NCBI GenBank assembly: GCA_035441325.1
Contig: DAOROA010000008.1
Location: 28,348 to 92,347 of the forward strand
DNA length: 64,000 bases
Direction of reading: 5' to 3'
Origin: Competibacter_A sp002352125
Lineage (GTDB): Bacteria; Pseudomonadota; Gammaproteobacteria; Competibacterales; Competibacteraceae
The position numbers and the translations under genes are program-made. The notes beneath the pieces were generated by a model. The model was not told where the DNA came from, ran no database searches, and saw only the letters and a list, made by a program, of their open reading frames with translations. This document shows positions 52,701 to 59,824 of the stretch, piece by piece (positions within the stretch are counted from its first letter, which is position 1; every line of letters begins with the position of its first letter).

Positions 52701-54953
52701 CGGATCGAAGGCTTGTTCAGCGATAAAGCCGCCCCATTTAGCGTATACCCGGTCGCGGCTGGCCGGATCGGCATCGTAATACAGCCGCCAATCCCAGCGC
52801 TCTGACGGCACTTCCCGCAAACAGTCCACACCGTGGACCAAGTTGGTCCAATAGGCGCGGCAGTCGGTGGCGCCGGGCAACCAGACGCCAATACCGATGA
52901 TCGCGATGTCCGCCGGCCCGTCGCCGGGAACCGGCCGCGCCGAGGGGGCCGGTCGCCAGCGGTCCAACCACGCCAACGCATCCACCGTGACGTCGCGGTG
53001 GAGTGCGGCCAAGGTTAGCGGCCGGTCGTGCAGCGCGGCCACTTGACCGATCATGTACATGCCCTGGGCGAATTGCTCTTCTGGAGAGATCTCCCGCAAC
53101 TGGCTGGCCGGTTCGGATCGCAACAGCCCTTTCGTTGCCAATCGCAGTCGGCCCAAGGTCAGCTCATCCAGCCGGTCGCGCGCCGTTCGTGCCGACTCGC
53201 CTCGATCGCGCAATTGCCGCCGGGTCTCGTGAAACGCGGCGACGAACGGAGTCACCGCGCACCGGCTGGCATGGCCCGGTCCGGCGGTCAGGGTCGCGGT
53301 CGCGATGCATTCCAACGCCACTTGCTGGAAAGCCGGCCGGATGGCCCCGCAGCGCACCGCTTCCTCGGTCAGAATATAAGCGGTACCCATCAGCACGCCG
53401 ATCCGGGCGCCCAGCCGGGTCAACGGTGCCGCTAGCGTTGCCACCATAGCCGCCGAGCGGGCATCGTGGATGCCGCCCGCGAACAGAATCGACGTTTCGG
53501 CCAGTCCACCGGGCGCCTCCCGCCCGTAAGCCAGCAGCACGTCGAGCATCGATTCCCACATCACCAGGCTGCTCAGCGGCCCGATGTGACCGCCGCATTC
53601 CCGTCCCTCAAAAATGAACCGGCGAGCGCCCTGCTCCAGAAACAGTCGCAGCAAGGTTGGCGTGGGAACGTGCAGGTAGGTGCAAATGCCGTCCGCTTCC
53701 AGTTGCCGGGCCTGTTCCGGGCGGCCGCCAGCGATGTAGGCGAACGGCGGCCGGATCGCCCGGATCGCCGTCAACTGTTCTTCCCGTAGCGCCGCCGGCA
53801 CGAACCCCAGTATCCCCACGCCCCACGGCCGCCCCGCCATCCGGCGGCCGGTTTCCTCCAACAATTGCCGCGACCGGCCACCATCGAGCATCGCCAGGGC
53901 AATCATCGGCAACGCGCCGGCAGCACCGACCGCCTCGGCGAATTCGGCGCGGTCGCTGACGCGGGTCATCGCACCTTGAACGATGGGGAAACGGGTACCA
54001 TGCGCCCGCGCCAGCGGCGCGCCCTCCGCCAGCGCGGCGTCCCGGCCCGCCTGGACCGGATCGTCGCGCAGCGCCCGGCGCAAGGCCCGGACGACGCCAG
54101 CGACCGTACCGTAGCGTTCCGCCCACGGCCCGGCAAAGGCGGCCTCCTGGCCAAGAGGCAGGACATCCCGTCCGCAAGGCTCCAGCCAGCCGACGCGGGA
54201 ATCCAGGCTTTCGGCGGGATCGAGCGTTTCGTCGTCCCAAAAACGTCGCCGCAAGGTCTCTACTGGCGCGAAACCGGGGCGCTCCAGCACCCTTGCATAC
54301 CGGCCCGTTTCCTCGCGGCCAAGCAAGCCGGTTTCCGTCCCATCCAACCCCTGTAGCCAGGATCGCAACGTGTCCGCCAGCGGCGATTCCCTCAGCAGCA
54401 ACATCTGATTGTCCAGCACCGCCCCAGCCGCGCCGCCGACCCAACAAGCGGCGGCGGAATGCAAACCGATACCGCCCCGGACGTACACCGGCAGTTCGGT
54501 ATGTCGCAGCACTCGCTGAAGCAGGACGAAGGTACTTTCCTCGCCCACCGCGCCGCCGGCTTCGTGTCCTTTCGCCCACCAGCCGTCGATTCGGCTTTCC
54601 AGCGACGCCAGCTCATCGCGCCAGGCGGACAATTCCACCAGTATTCGCCCGCCGGCAGCGCGATAGGATTGTAAATCCGCCACCAGATGCGCGTTGCGTT
54701 CCGCGGTCAAAACCAGCCAATCTGGCTCGATAAAACACGGCTCCGGCATTTCCCGCCCGCCCCACTTCAGCCCGAAAGGCTTGCGGACGGCGGCCAACCG
54801 GCCTAGCGCGGCTTCCATTTCTACTGGAGCCATGCCGGTTTCCGCGTTCAGCACGCCGACAGCGCCGGCGCGACTGCCGGCAACAGCCAAAGCGGGGTCG
54901 GATAAACTGGCGGGATTGAGAACGAAAACCGCGAAACGGCCGTTCCCGGTCAT
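46734..54953 (-). CDS. Giant PUFA-type polyketide synthase: NMO-NMO-KS-AT-ACP-KR-DH
   Basis: A 2739-residue multidomain synthase. Order and rough residues: a nitronate-monooxygenase-like barrel (5-260), a second, better conserved NMO/PfaD-like barrel (310-600, with FPIVQGAMTRVSD, GRECGGHIGP and LFAGGIHDARSA), KS (679-1110, Cys near 869 in DAACASS), AT (1238-1560, Ser near 1346 in GHSYGE), one ACP (Ser near 1818 in LGIDSIKRVEIL, the PUFA-type signature), KR (2130-2400, TGGARGIT and YATAN) and a double-hotdog DH (2440-2700, HRLDGVPVLP and DALFQ). The NMO part may act as the enoyl reductase, as PfaD does in trans. No methyltransferase or thioesterase. A start at 54953 puts the gene 8 bp after its neighbour; the 101 codons upstream overlap that neighbour and look non-coding. 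Product: a reduced polyketide or unusual fatty acid. Confidence 0.93.
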   Translation of the reverse strand: MTGNGRFAVFVLNPASLSDPALAVAGSRAGAVGVLNAETGMAPVEMEAALGRLAAVRKPFGLKWGGREMPEPCFIEPDWLVLTAERNAHLVADLQSYRAAGGRILVELSAWRDELASLESRIDGWWAKGHEAGGAVGEESTFVLLQRVLRHTELPVYVRGGIGLHSAAACWVGGAAGAVLDNQMLLLRESPLADTLRSWLQGLDGTETGLLGREETGRYARVLERPGFAPVETLRRRFWDDETLDPAESLDSRVGWLEPCGRDVLPLGQEAAFAGPWAERYGTVAGVVRALRRALRDDPVQAGRDAALAEGAPLARAHGTRFPIVQGAMTRVSDRAEFAEAVGAAGALPMIALAMLDGGRSRQLLEETGRRMAGRPWGVGILGFVPAALREEQLTAIRAIRPPFAYIAGGRPEQARQLEADGICTYLHVPTPTLLRLFLEQGARRFIFEGRECGGHIGPLSSLVMWESMLDVLLAYGREAPGGLAETSILFAGGIHDARSAAMVATLAAPLTRLGARIGVLMGTAYILTEEAVRCGAIRPAFQQVALECIATATLTAGPGHASRCAVTPFVAAFHETRRQLRDRGESARTARDRLDELTLGRLRLATKGLLRSEPASQLREISPEEQFAQGMYMIGQVAALHDRPLTLAALHRDVTVDALAWLDRWRPAPSARPVPGDGPADIAIIGIGVWLPGATDCRAYWTNLVHGVDCLREVPSERWDWRLYYDADPASRDRVYAKWGGFIAEQAFDPTRYGLPPVALRSVDPLQLLALETVRQALDDAKIALDQTDRERIAVVLGASGGMGELGLAYAARADLPRLVGRVDEDVLARLPEWTEDSFAGLLPNVAAGRISNRFDFGGINCTVDAACASSLAAIYQGVNELRLGHCDLAIAGGVDTMQSPFMYLCFAKTQALSPQGRPRTFDERADGIAIAEGVAAVVLKRLDDAERDGDRVYAVIKGIAGSSDGRAKGLTAPRPAGQLRALRRAYRDAGYSPATVGLWEAHGTGTVAGDRAELETVTTLLDEVNALPASGMIGSAKTLIGHTKATAGVAGLIKAALALHHRVLPPHRGVSRPLPPLRDAANPLFVCAEARPWLRLAGQPRRASVSAFGFGGTNFHATLEEHSSEDDSAARAPLSDWPVELFVWRASDEADLIASLRELQAALRAGACPHLPDLAAALARALPARGRTLAIVAGSPPQLEQRIAEALELLQGKQPSALSEDVYLARSEAGTDRPGRLAVLFPGQGSQYPGMLRELAVTLPELRATLERADELLRDVIGASQQDQDRLSALIYPPSRFDPESDRAARARLTRTEIAQPALGAVEAGLWAWLNTLDLRPDWAAGHSYGEYVALYAAGVFDLDTLLRLSEARGRFIVEAASGGELGAMLAARADVESVKTALAGVEAITFANYNAPRQLVLSGTAAAIERAGQALAAHRIATAPLNVAAAFHSPLVEPARARLAAFMAELPFHSPAFAVYGNATASAYPGEPAAIRELLAAHLTAPVDFAGEIEAMYAAGARLFLEVGPRSVLARLTRQILGDRPHLAVAVDDRGGGLTGLLHALAALLANGVALDLAPLFAGRIADEPPLARLLESSRPASLPPHVWLLGGGGVRRPGEPPAFGTKPLLTASEAVRQPPPLAAPRAAVPENEPSLEIDTMSDKPPGPPSATGSTEPWAADQALAGYQETMRQFLQLQERVMLAYFAAGREEEAGRSAQPLPPALPVVVPASAAGAAPPVAPPVAPAAVQAPIESVAPASVPVSLAPMPVAAAAPPEAQGVKSADLKSLLLKIASERTGYPEDMLGLDQDIEADLGIDSIKRVEILGLFRRSLPAAISRMLQPHMEEIASLQTFQQILDAVVARLDAGAEQPAATAVAGEGSRPFELTGTGSDACAPLSRFVVEAYAEPLPDSPAALEPGLYLLTPDELGVADALSRKLRQAGVQPMLVPEEVLGDAERLPHWLDAQWRGMSIRGVIHLLPLGRPSLSKDAALAEWRERIELEVKTLFDLLRLVGSELRGRGRLLTVSGMGGRFGRGGLRGADTAFSGGAGLAGLVKTLNLEWNADASQPGFIGKALDLDPADDPEQLATWVLRELALPGGRREVGYPAGVRTIFRTIPASLCPLPEPLRRPDERWVVLATGGARGITAEILLELAPYRPTLVLLGRTPLPTAEEPALRDLADAAALRRHFIERLTADGAAPRPVEIERRVQAVLRDRETRANLADFAALGARVDYRAVDVRDEAALAALLEELYGRYGRIDAVIHGAGVIEDGWLLDKTRAGIDRVIDTKVDSAFLLAKHLRPDTLKFLAFFTSVAGRFGNRGQADYATANEILGRLAWAVAARWDSAVKVAAVNWSPWDRTTHGAGMVTPEVRRQFEARGVRLVDATAGRRFLLNELLYGPASEVELVAGDFPWEYEEARLSALPGQADPAAITAGPWALLYGGRLVQSGPGAWRFGKTLDLVSDPYLDQHRLDGVPVLPFAVAMEYMAEVVAALGLEADVLELEDVRLLQGLRLLQGRLPVEIDVCTDPASSPEQRRFDVVLGRADGEGKFGYRASVKAGGDVSGKPVPPLSLSNSLASLAVEDVYRRWLFHGPLFQSIVRIEAIDHRGFDLVLAPSRVEDFCPFAGRGTWLIDPVIVDALFQGVLIWSRRVRNSATLPNRVGLIQRFGRESIPNRLKACVRIHSETSNPVTMGDAVIVDDRGKVRLAIRQFECTASAALNRLGGGWAGGMPSSERS

Positions 54954-54961
54954 CGCGCGTT

Positions 54962-55480
54962 TCAAATCGATGGATCCATCGGCGGCACGGGTGGTTCCTG
55001 GGCGTCGCCCGCCCCGCCAGCGGCCAGCTTGAAGCGGCTGACCCGCTCCATCTCCAGCAAGGTTTCCTGCAAAGCGGCTTCCAGCCAGTCGGCGCGGGTT
55101 TCCAGTTGCTGATAATAGCGAGCGATCTCTTCCAAAGTGCTGGAGGTGGTCAATTCTTCGGGGCGCGGCAACGCTTCGACGCCAAACTCCAATCCCCAGG
55201 CGTTCTCGCCGCCGCCCGAACGAACTGGGCCCCGTTCGTCCTGCTGCTGCAACCATTGCAATAGGGCGTGACGGATTTCAGGGTTTTTGGCCAATTGGGC
55301 GATCGCACCCAACCCTCCGGCCGGGCGGCCCAATTTATCTTCCATCGCGGAACTTGCCGTGCCCATCAAAGCGCGCAAGCTGGGCCGCGCTCGCTTGCCG
55401 GCGTCGCCGGTTTGCTCGGCCTGGGGGCGATGCAAATCGCGCAAGCGCGCGAGGCGCTGCTTCACGTCGCTGTCGCTCAT
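54962..55480 (-). CDS. Unknown protein of the synthase operon (A)
   Basis: A 172-residue acidic-helical protein with no signal peptide. The N-terminus (DVKQRLARLRDLHRPQAEQT) is similar in style to that of the next unknown protein upstream (RRARLRAMRERYGQRPADLQ), and both have a helix-rich middle (AQLAKNPEIRHALLQWLQQQ) and a helical pair near the C-terminus (LEEIARYYQQLETRADWLE, LQETLLEMERVSRF) likely to form a coiled coil. Family not recognised. It ends 8 bp before the giant synthase and starts 45 bp after the neighbouring unknown gene, so it is translated with the synthase. Possibly a docking or assembly factor; that is inference. Confidence 0.7.
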   Translation of the reverse strand: MSDSDVKQRLARLRDLHRPQAEQTGDAGKRARPSLRALMGTASSAMEDKLGRPAGGLGAIAQLAKNPEIRHALLQWLQQQDERGPVRSGGGENAWGLEFGVEALPRPEELTTSSTLEEIARYYQQLETRADWLEAALQETLLEMERVSRFKLAAGGAGDAQEPPVPPMDPSI

Positions 55481-55525
55481 GTCGTCAAATCTCCACTAGC
55501 GCGTCGATTCGGTGCGATGTCAGCG

Positions 55526-56398
55526 CTATTCCAGAAATTCCAAAAACCAGTCGTCGCCTTCCGGCCGCGGCCGGGATTCAGAGCCGGTTTGGAGGCGTGG
55601 TTCGCTCGATGGCCGAACACTCTCCACCGATATTCGGGTCGCCTCCGCCGTTTCGCTGTGCTGCCGCCGCGCATCGGCGCGGCCGGGCGTCGTTTTGCCC
55701 TGCTGCCGGGCCTCGTCCAGATGCCGCTCCAAATCCCGAGTGATATCTCGCAACCGCTGCAACGTTTCCTCGATAATCGCGATTTCGTCGGCCGATTCGG
55801 TTTCCGCGCCGGCGGGGACCGACTTTGAAGCAGCCACCGGCGCCGGCTCCGCGGCAGCCAGAAGTGGCTGCACCGCTCGATCGGCGCTCCCGGCTTCGGG
55901 ATTTTCGTTCGCGGCCAAGGGGATGGAAGCTGGAGTCGTTTCTACCCGCTCCATCAATTGCTGCAAGCGTTTCAAATTCACTCCGGCCACTACCGGCTCG
56001 CCCGGAATATCTTGCTTCAGAAACCTGAGCAGACGCTGAATCCGCTCGCCGGCGGCACCTTGCGTGGTCCGGGACCGCTGCTCCAGCCAGCCGACGGCCT
56101 GCCGGAGCCGCTGCTCGCCGATCTGGGTGCCGGGAATCAAGGTATCTCCGTGGCTCGGCTCCATCAGGAATTGGACCAACCGCTGCAAGGGTCCACCCCC
56201 CTTCCGTTCCGCTTGCTCTCTTCCGTCCAGCCGCTCCGGACGGCCAGAACGATTTCTGGCGCGCTGCGGCCCGCCATCGACCGCCGATTCGTTTACCGCC
56301 AGCCCAGTTTCCTGCAAATCTGCGGGACGTTGTCCGTAACGCTCTCGCATGGCCCGCAATCGAGCGCGCCGCTTGTCCGCGTTAGCATCATCGTTCAT
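55526..56398 (-). CDS. Unknown protein of the synthase operon (B)
   Basis: A 290-residue cytoplasmic, highly charged protein, rich in Arg, Glu and Ala. The middle carries two similar helical pieces (LQRLVQFLMEPSHGDTL and IQRLLRFLKQDIPGEPV), each of the form (L/I)QRL(V/L)xFL, that may be an internal repeat. A Pro/Ala linker (170-215) leads to a coiled-coil segment (EIAIIEETLQRLRDITRDLE) and an acidic end (DDWFLEFLE). Family not recognised. Starts 30 bp after sulfotransferase 4 in the same operon. Confidence 0.7.
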   Translation of the reverse strand: MNDDANADKRRARLRAMRERYGQRPADLQETGLAVNESAVDGGPQRARNRSGRPERLDGREQAERKGGGPLQRLVQFLMEPSHGDTLIPGTQIGEQRLRQAVGWLEQRSRTTQGAAGERIQRLLRFLKQDIPGEPVVAGVNLKRLQQLMERVETTPASIPLAANENPEAGSADRAVQPLLAAAEPAPVAASKSVPAGAETESADEIAIIEETLQRLRDITRDLERHLDEARQQGKTTPGRADARRQHSETAEATRISVESVRPSSEPRLQTGSESRPRPEGDDWFLEFLE

Positions 56399-56428
56399 AT
56401 CGATCCTCTTGGGGGAAGGCGAAACTCA

Positions 56429-57397
56429 TCACCGATAACCGAATTCCCGGGCCAGCTCGACCACGGCCGGATGCAAGCTCCGCCGGTCTGGACGCCACGG
56501 CAACGGCTCGGCGAAATCGTAATCCTGGAGTCGCGTCGGGCGCAGCCGGGGTTCCAGCAGAAAATTGATGTCGTTGCCCAGACGAGCGGTCACCGGACCG
56601 ACGTGGGCGTAAGGCGACTGTTCCGGTGCCTTCATCGCCGCCAGCTCGCGTGCGCCGCACGGCAATCCCAACCATTGGCAGATACGGACCAGTTCGGCAT
56701 CGGGTTCGCGCAGTATGTCCTCGCCTCTCACCCGGAGCCATTGCACCGGAGGTAACAGGTCCAGAAACTCCATGATTCGGGTGTTGGCATCGTGCCACAG
56801 AATCTGCGGTTCGATCACCGGGAAGTCGGCCGAATGATCGAGTGCGTTCAGCATGAGCAGCATCAGCTTGCCGCCCCGGGCCTTGAGCACCGACTCGCAC
56901 TGCGCTCTAGGGTGCCGCAGCAGGTGGATGAAACGCGCGTTCGGAAACGTCTCCAGCAGGCGATCGAGATACCGGCGCTTGCGCAGATAGGCCGGGCTCT
57001 TCTCGACCGCGATCAGGGGACCGGTCCTGTCCAGCAGCTCCCGAAACACCTCGCCCGTCGTCCGCTTGGAGCGCGCTCGAATCCAGCGGTAGGCCAACGC
57101 CACGCCGTCGATGGTTTGCTCGCCGGCGTAGAGTTGGGCCACCGTTCGCAACAGACCGTGGCGCATCACCGGCCAGAACGTGGATTTACGTTCGCCATCG
57201 CCGTCGGTTCCTCGCCAGAATTCATCCATGGTTTCGGCCATGAACAGGTTCAATTCGGGGAAGCCGTACATGCGCGGATGCTGGCCGAGCATGGTGCTGA
57301 TCAACGAAGTGAAAGACCGCGGTGGCGCCAAAACAAACAGCGGTTCGCGCTCTGCTCGCACACTGCCTTTATTCGTCGCTCGCATGGCCCCCATCAT
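56429..57397 (-). CDS. Sulfotransferase family protein (4 of 4)
   Basis: A 322-residue sulfotransferase-like protein. PAPS regions: LFVLAPPRSFTSLISTMLGQ and FIHLLRHPRAQCESVL; the C-terminus ends VVELAREFGYR. It is embedded in the synthase operon between the phosphatase-superfamily gene (36 bp upstream) and unknown gene B (30 bp downstream), which is the strongest link between sulfation and the synthase. Compared with copies 1-3 it has a longer N-terminus (MMGAMRATNKGSVRAE) and an insert around residues 185-200. Tandem ATG codons at 57397 and 57394 follow an AAGGG site at short spacing; a later Met is less likely. Confidence 0.86.
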   Translation of the reverse strand: MMGAMRATNKGSVRAEREPLFVLAPPRSFTSLISTMLGQHPRMYGFPELNLFMAETMDEFWRGTDGDGERKSTFWPVMRHGLLRTVAQLYAGEQTIDGVALAYRWIRARSKRTTGEVFRELLDRTGPLIAVEKSPAYLRKRRYLDRLLETFPNARFIHLLRHPRAQCESVLKARGGKLMLLMLNALDHSADFPVIEPQILWHDANTRIMEFLDLLPPVQWLRVRGEDILREPDAELVRICQWLGLPCGARELAAMKAPEQSPYAHVGPVTARLGNDINFLLEPRLRPTRLQDYDFAEPLPWRPDRRSLHPAVVELAREFGYR

Positions 57398-57433
57398 AAA
57401 CCCTTATCCCCACCTCGGACGAAACACGGGATT

Positions 57434-58252
57434 TCACGGCCGTAGACCTTCGACGAACGGCACCTCGAAACATTTTTCATGCATGATCGGCCCATGCCCG
57501 AAATAACCATCCTCGCCGAACAGCTCGCCGTGATCGGCGGTAACGATGAAATACGTGTTGGGAGGGCATTTTGCGTACAGTTCGCCGAGCAACCGATCGA
57601 TATATTCGACGCATCGCACTTGCTGCTGGTGCAACCGCCGCATCTCGTCGGCCGGAAAAAAGTCCTGCTCGTCCGATGCGGGCACGGTCGAATTGCCGCT
57701 CAATCCCTTCAGCACGCCGTGTACCCCGGAAATATGTGGCAGGCCATCGCCGGTTAACATGTAGGGGTAATGGGTTTCGCCCAGGTTGAGAAAATAGAAG
57801 CGCGTTCGCCCCACCGGAAAAGCGATCTCGCGGACCATGCCGGCAAAATCGTTGTGATTCTCCATCAAGCGGTAATCATCGAAATCCCGGTTGAGCAGGG
57901 TATAAGGATTCAACACCGGCAGCGACATCCGGGCGATCGCCTCGTAACCTTGGCTTTTCAATACCTTGGGCAACGATAGCTCCGGCACGAAGGTCTTGAA
58001 CGACAGGCCGGGTATGCCGAGCCGGTCCACCCAGCGCTTGAACTCGCCTTTGTAGACTTCCGAAGCGAACACGCCGCGCGGACTGACGTGGGGAATCATC
58101 CCCATCAGCATCGCGTAGTGCGACGGCGAGGTCCAAGACGCGTAACTGTAGCGACGTTCGACCGGGCCGAGCCGATCGAGGTTCGGCGTATCCGCCATCA
58201 GGCAACTGTCGTAGCGACAACTGTCCATGACGATGTAGACGAGATGGTTCAT
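57434..58252 (-). CDS. Alkaline phosphatase/sulfatase superfamily hydrolase
   Basis: A 272-residue protein of the alkaline-phosphatase superfamily. It opens MNHLVYIVMDSCRYDSC (first metal Asp), has SWTSPSHYAMLMGMIP at the nucleophile position, FYFLNLGETHYPYML, and the late metal site VTADHGELFGEDGYFGHG. At the formylglycine site of sulfatases (C/S-x-P-x-R) it has T-S-P-S-H, so the Cys/Ser and Arg are missing and Thr is the probable nucleophile, as in phosphodiesterases of the superfamily. No signal peptide. It stands between the TPR gene (25 bp) and sulfotransferase 4 (36 bp). Hydrolysis of a phosphate or sulfate ester, or transfer of a headgroup, is possible. ATG 58252 begins the conserved region; 28 upstream codons overlap the TPR gene. 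Confidence 0.85.
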   Translation of the reverse strand: MNHLVYIVMDSCRYDSCLMADTPNLDRLGPVERRYSYASWTSPSHYAMLMGMIPHVSPRGVFASEVYKGEFKRWVDRLGIPGLSFKTFVPELSLPKVLKSQGYEAIARMSLPVLNPYTLLNRDFDDYRLMENHNDFAGMVREIAFPVGRTRFYFLNLGETHYPYMLTGDGLPHISGVHGVLKGLSGNSTVPASDEQDFFPADEMRRLHQQQVRCVEYIDRLLGELYAKCPPNTYFIVTADHGELFGEDGYFGHGPIMHEKCFEVPFVEGLRP

Positions 58253-58277
58253 CGATGATGTTCGTAGTTTGGTGCGT

Positions 58278-59417
58278 TCAACGCTGATCGCGGCGCTGTC
58301 GACGGCTCTGGCGAACGCGCTGGGTCTCTTCGGCAACGCGATCCGCTACCGACGGCTGCAACGCCTCGGCTAGCTCTTCCCATTCCACCGTTTCCCCGCT
58401 GGTGGACAACTCTCGCTTCAGTTCCTCCAGCAGTTGCTCGTTGTCCGGCAGATGCAGCACCGTGGCCCGATACTCTTCGACCGCGAGCCTGAATTGTTTA
58501 CGCCGCAGATGGACATCCCCCAGCAGCTTGTGTACCAGCGAAGCGGTCTGACCATTTTGCGGCAACTTTTGAACCTGTTGTTCCGCCGCTTCCAACTTGC
58601 CGTTGGCCAACAGCGCTTCCACCAAGCTCAACCGAATGGCGGTCCGGTCGGGATTGCAGCGCAACGCTTCGAGCAAGGCTTGCTCGGCGACCGGGTAAAA
58701 TTCTAGCTCCAGCGCCGCTCGTCCCAATTGCACCAGATTCGCGCTTTCCTCCAAGGACTCGGCAACAACGGCGTGCAAAACCCGTTCGGCTCCGTCGCGA
58801 TCGCTTTCGGCAACCAGCGATTTCGCCAGCAGCGTGGCGGCACGAACATGGCGCGGATCGATCTCCAACGCTAACCGCAACTCGGCGATCGCATTCCCCA
58901 CCCTTCCTTGTTCACTATGGACTTCGGCGAGCAGCAAGCGAGGCAACACTTTTCTCGGCTCGTAGCGCAATGCCGTTTGCAGCGGTTCCAGCGCCTCGCT
59001 GTACCGTTTCTGGCGCAATAGCGATTGACCGAGGCCCACCATGGCCTTCACCGATTTCGGGTCCAAATTTAAAGCGTCCCGAAAAGCCATCATGGCCGGT
59101 TCAAAATGGCCCTGTTCCATCAAGGACTGACCTTCCAATACATACGCTTTCGGCAATAAAGGGTCCAGCTTTCGGGCTTCGACAAAATGCGCGCCCGCTT
59201 CCGCTGGCAGCCCTCGACGCAGTAACACGAGACCGATACCCAGATGGGCGCCGGCCGATTTCGGACTGTCGGCCAACAGCCGCTCGAACTCGTATTGGGC
59301 TTCGTCGTAGCGCCCCTCCCGGAACAGAGAACGCCCCTTGCGCAGACTTTCTCGCTCGTCTTTGGCCGGCGGTTCGTCGGCGTTCAGTTTCTTTATGGTG
59401 GGTTTCCACTTAGACAT
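58278..59417 (-). CDS. Tetratricopeptide-repeat protein
   Basis: A 379-residue protein made almost wholly of TPR units (about nine), e.g. RSLFREGRYDEAQYEFERLL, GLVLLRRGLPAEAGAHFVEA, GQSLLRQKRYSEALEPLQTA and ALELEFYPVAEQALLEALR, followed by a charged basic tail (RVRQSRRQRRDQR). No signal peptide or membrane segment; cytoplasmic scaffold. It is the first gene of the synthase operon and lies divergent from the free-standing ACP. TPR proteins bind partner proteins; recruiting the sulfotransferase, the hydrolase or the synthase is a natural but unproven role. ATG 59417 (MSKWKPTIKKL). Confidence 0.88.
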   Translation of the reverse strand: MSKWKPTIKKLNADEPPAKDERESLRKGRSLFREGRYDEAQYEFERLLADSPKSAGAHLGIGLVLLRRGLPAEAGAHFVEARKLDPLLPKAYVLEGQSLMEQGHFEPAMMAFRDALNLDPKSVKAMVGLGQSLLRQKRYSEALEPLQTALRYEPRKVLPRLLLAEVHSEQGRVGNAIAELRLALEIDPRHVRAATLLAKSLVAESDRDGAERVLHAVVAESLEESANLVQLGRAALELEFYPVAEQALLEALRCNPDRTAIRLSLVEALLANGKLEAAEQQVQKLPQNGQTASLVHKLLGDVHLRRKQFRLAVEEYRATVLHLPDNEQLLEELKRELSTSGETVEWEELAEALQPSVADRVAEETQRVRQSRRQRRDQR

Positions 59418-59824
59418 GCGTTTACCTCACAACGGCCAGTACCGCGAAACCGAACGTATCGTGATCGCAAATTCCGGGGTCAGGTTCAAAGTTGCGCCCA
59501 AAATCGAGGTTAGCGTTTTCGCTTCGCTGGCTCGCCTCGCCGGTTCGAAAAACGAGGAACGGGAACGAAGCGCAATAACGGAATGAAATTTGCCTAACTC
59601 ACTAACAAAAGCGATGATCCCGATGATCCCAAAGGCGCCCATCGCTCTTTTCATAAATTCTCTAAGCCGATCGGTAGGAAATCGAGACGCGGTCAACGCT
59701 AGGTTCGGCACGAAGGATGCGGGCGATGGTTTATCATAACAACCCGGGCTTTGACTGTACAAACACCGTTTCGCTTGGCGCTCCCGCCAAATTTCTTCGA
59801 TATCCCAACCAACCTAACGGAAAA
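59418..59824. other. Divergent intergenic region between the synthase operon and the ACP gene
   Basis: About 400 bp. A 111-codon minus-strand frame (59427-59762) has no ribosome site; the part at 59471-59490 holds CCGGGGTCAGGTTCAA, a sequence style often seen beside REP-associated elements. On the minus strand TTGTAC and TATGAT (59733-59738 reversed) with an 18-bp spacer could drive the operon, 315 bp upstream of it. No other structure seen. Confidence in the promoter is low. Confidence 0.4.

Noticed and set aside
54954..55256. N-terminal extension of the giant synthase by 101 codons
   Set aside because: It overlaps the 3' part of unknown gene A in another frame and reads as an arginine-rich shadow; the barrel domain starts right after ATG 54953.
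59427..59762. 111-aa minus-strand ORF before the ACP gene
   Set aside because: No ribosome site; its 3' part (CCGGGGTCAGGTTCAA region) looks like a dispersed non-coding element.
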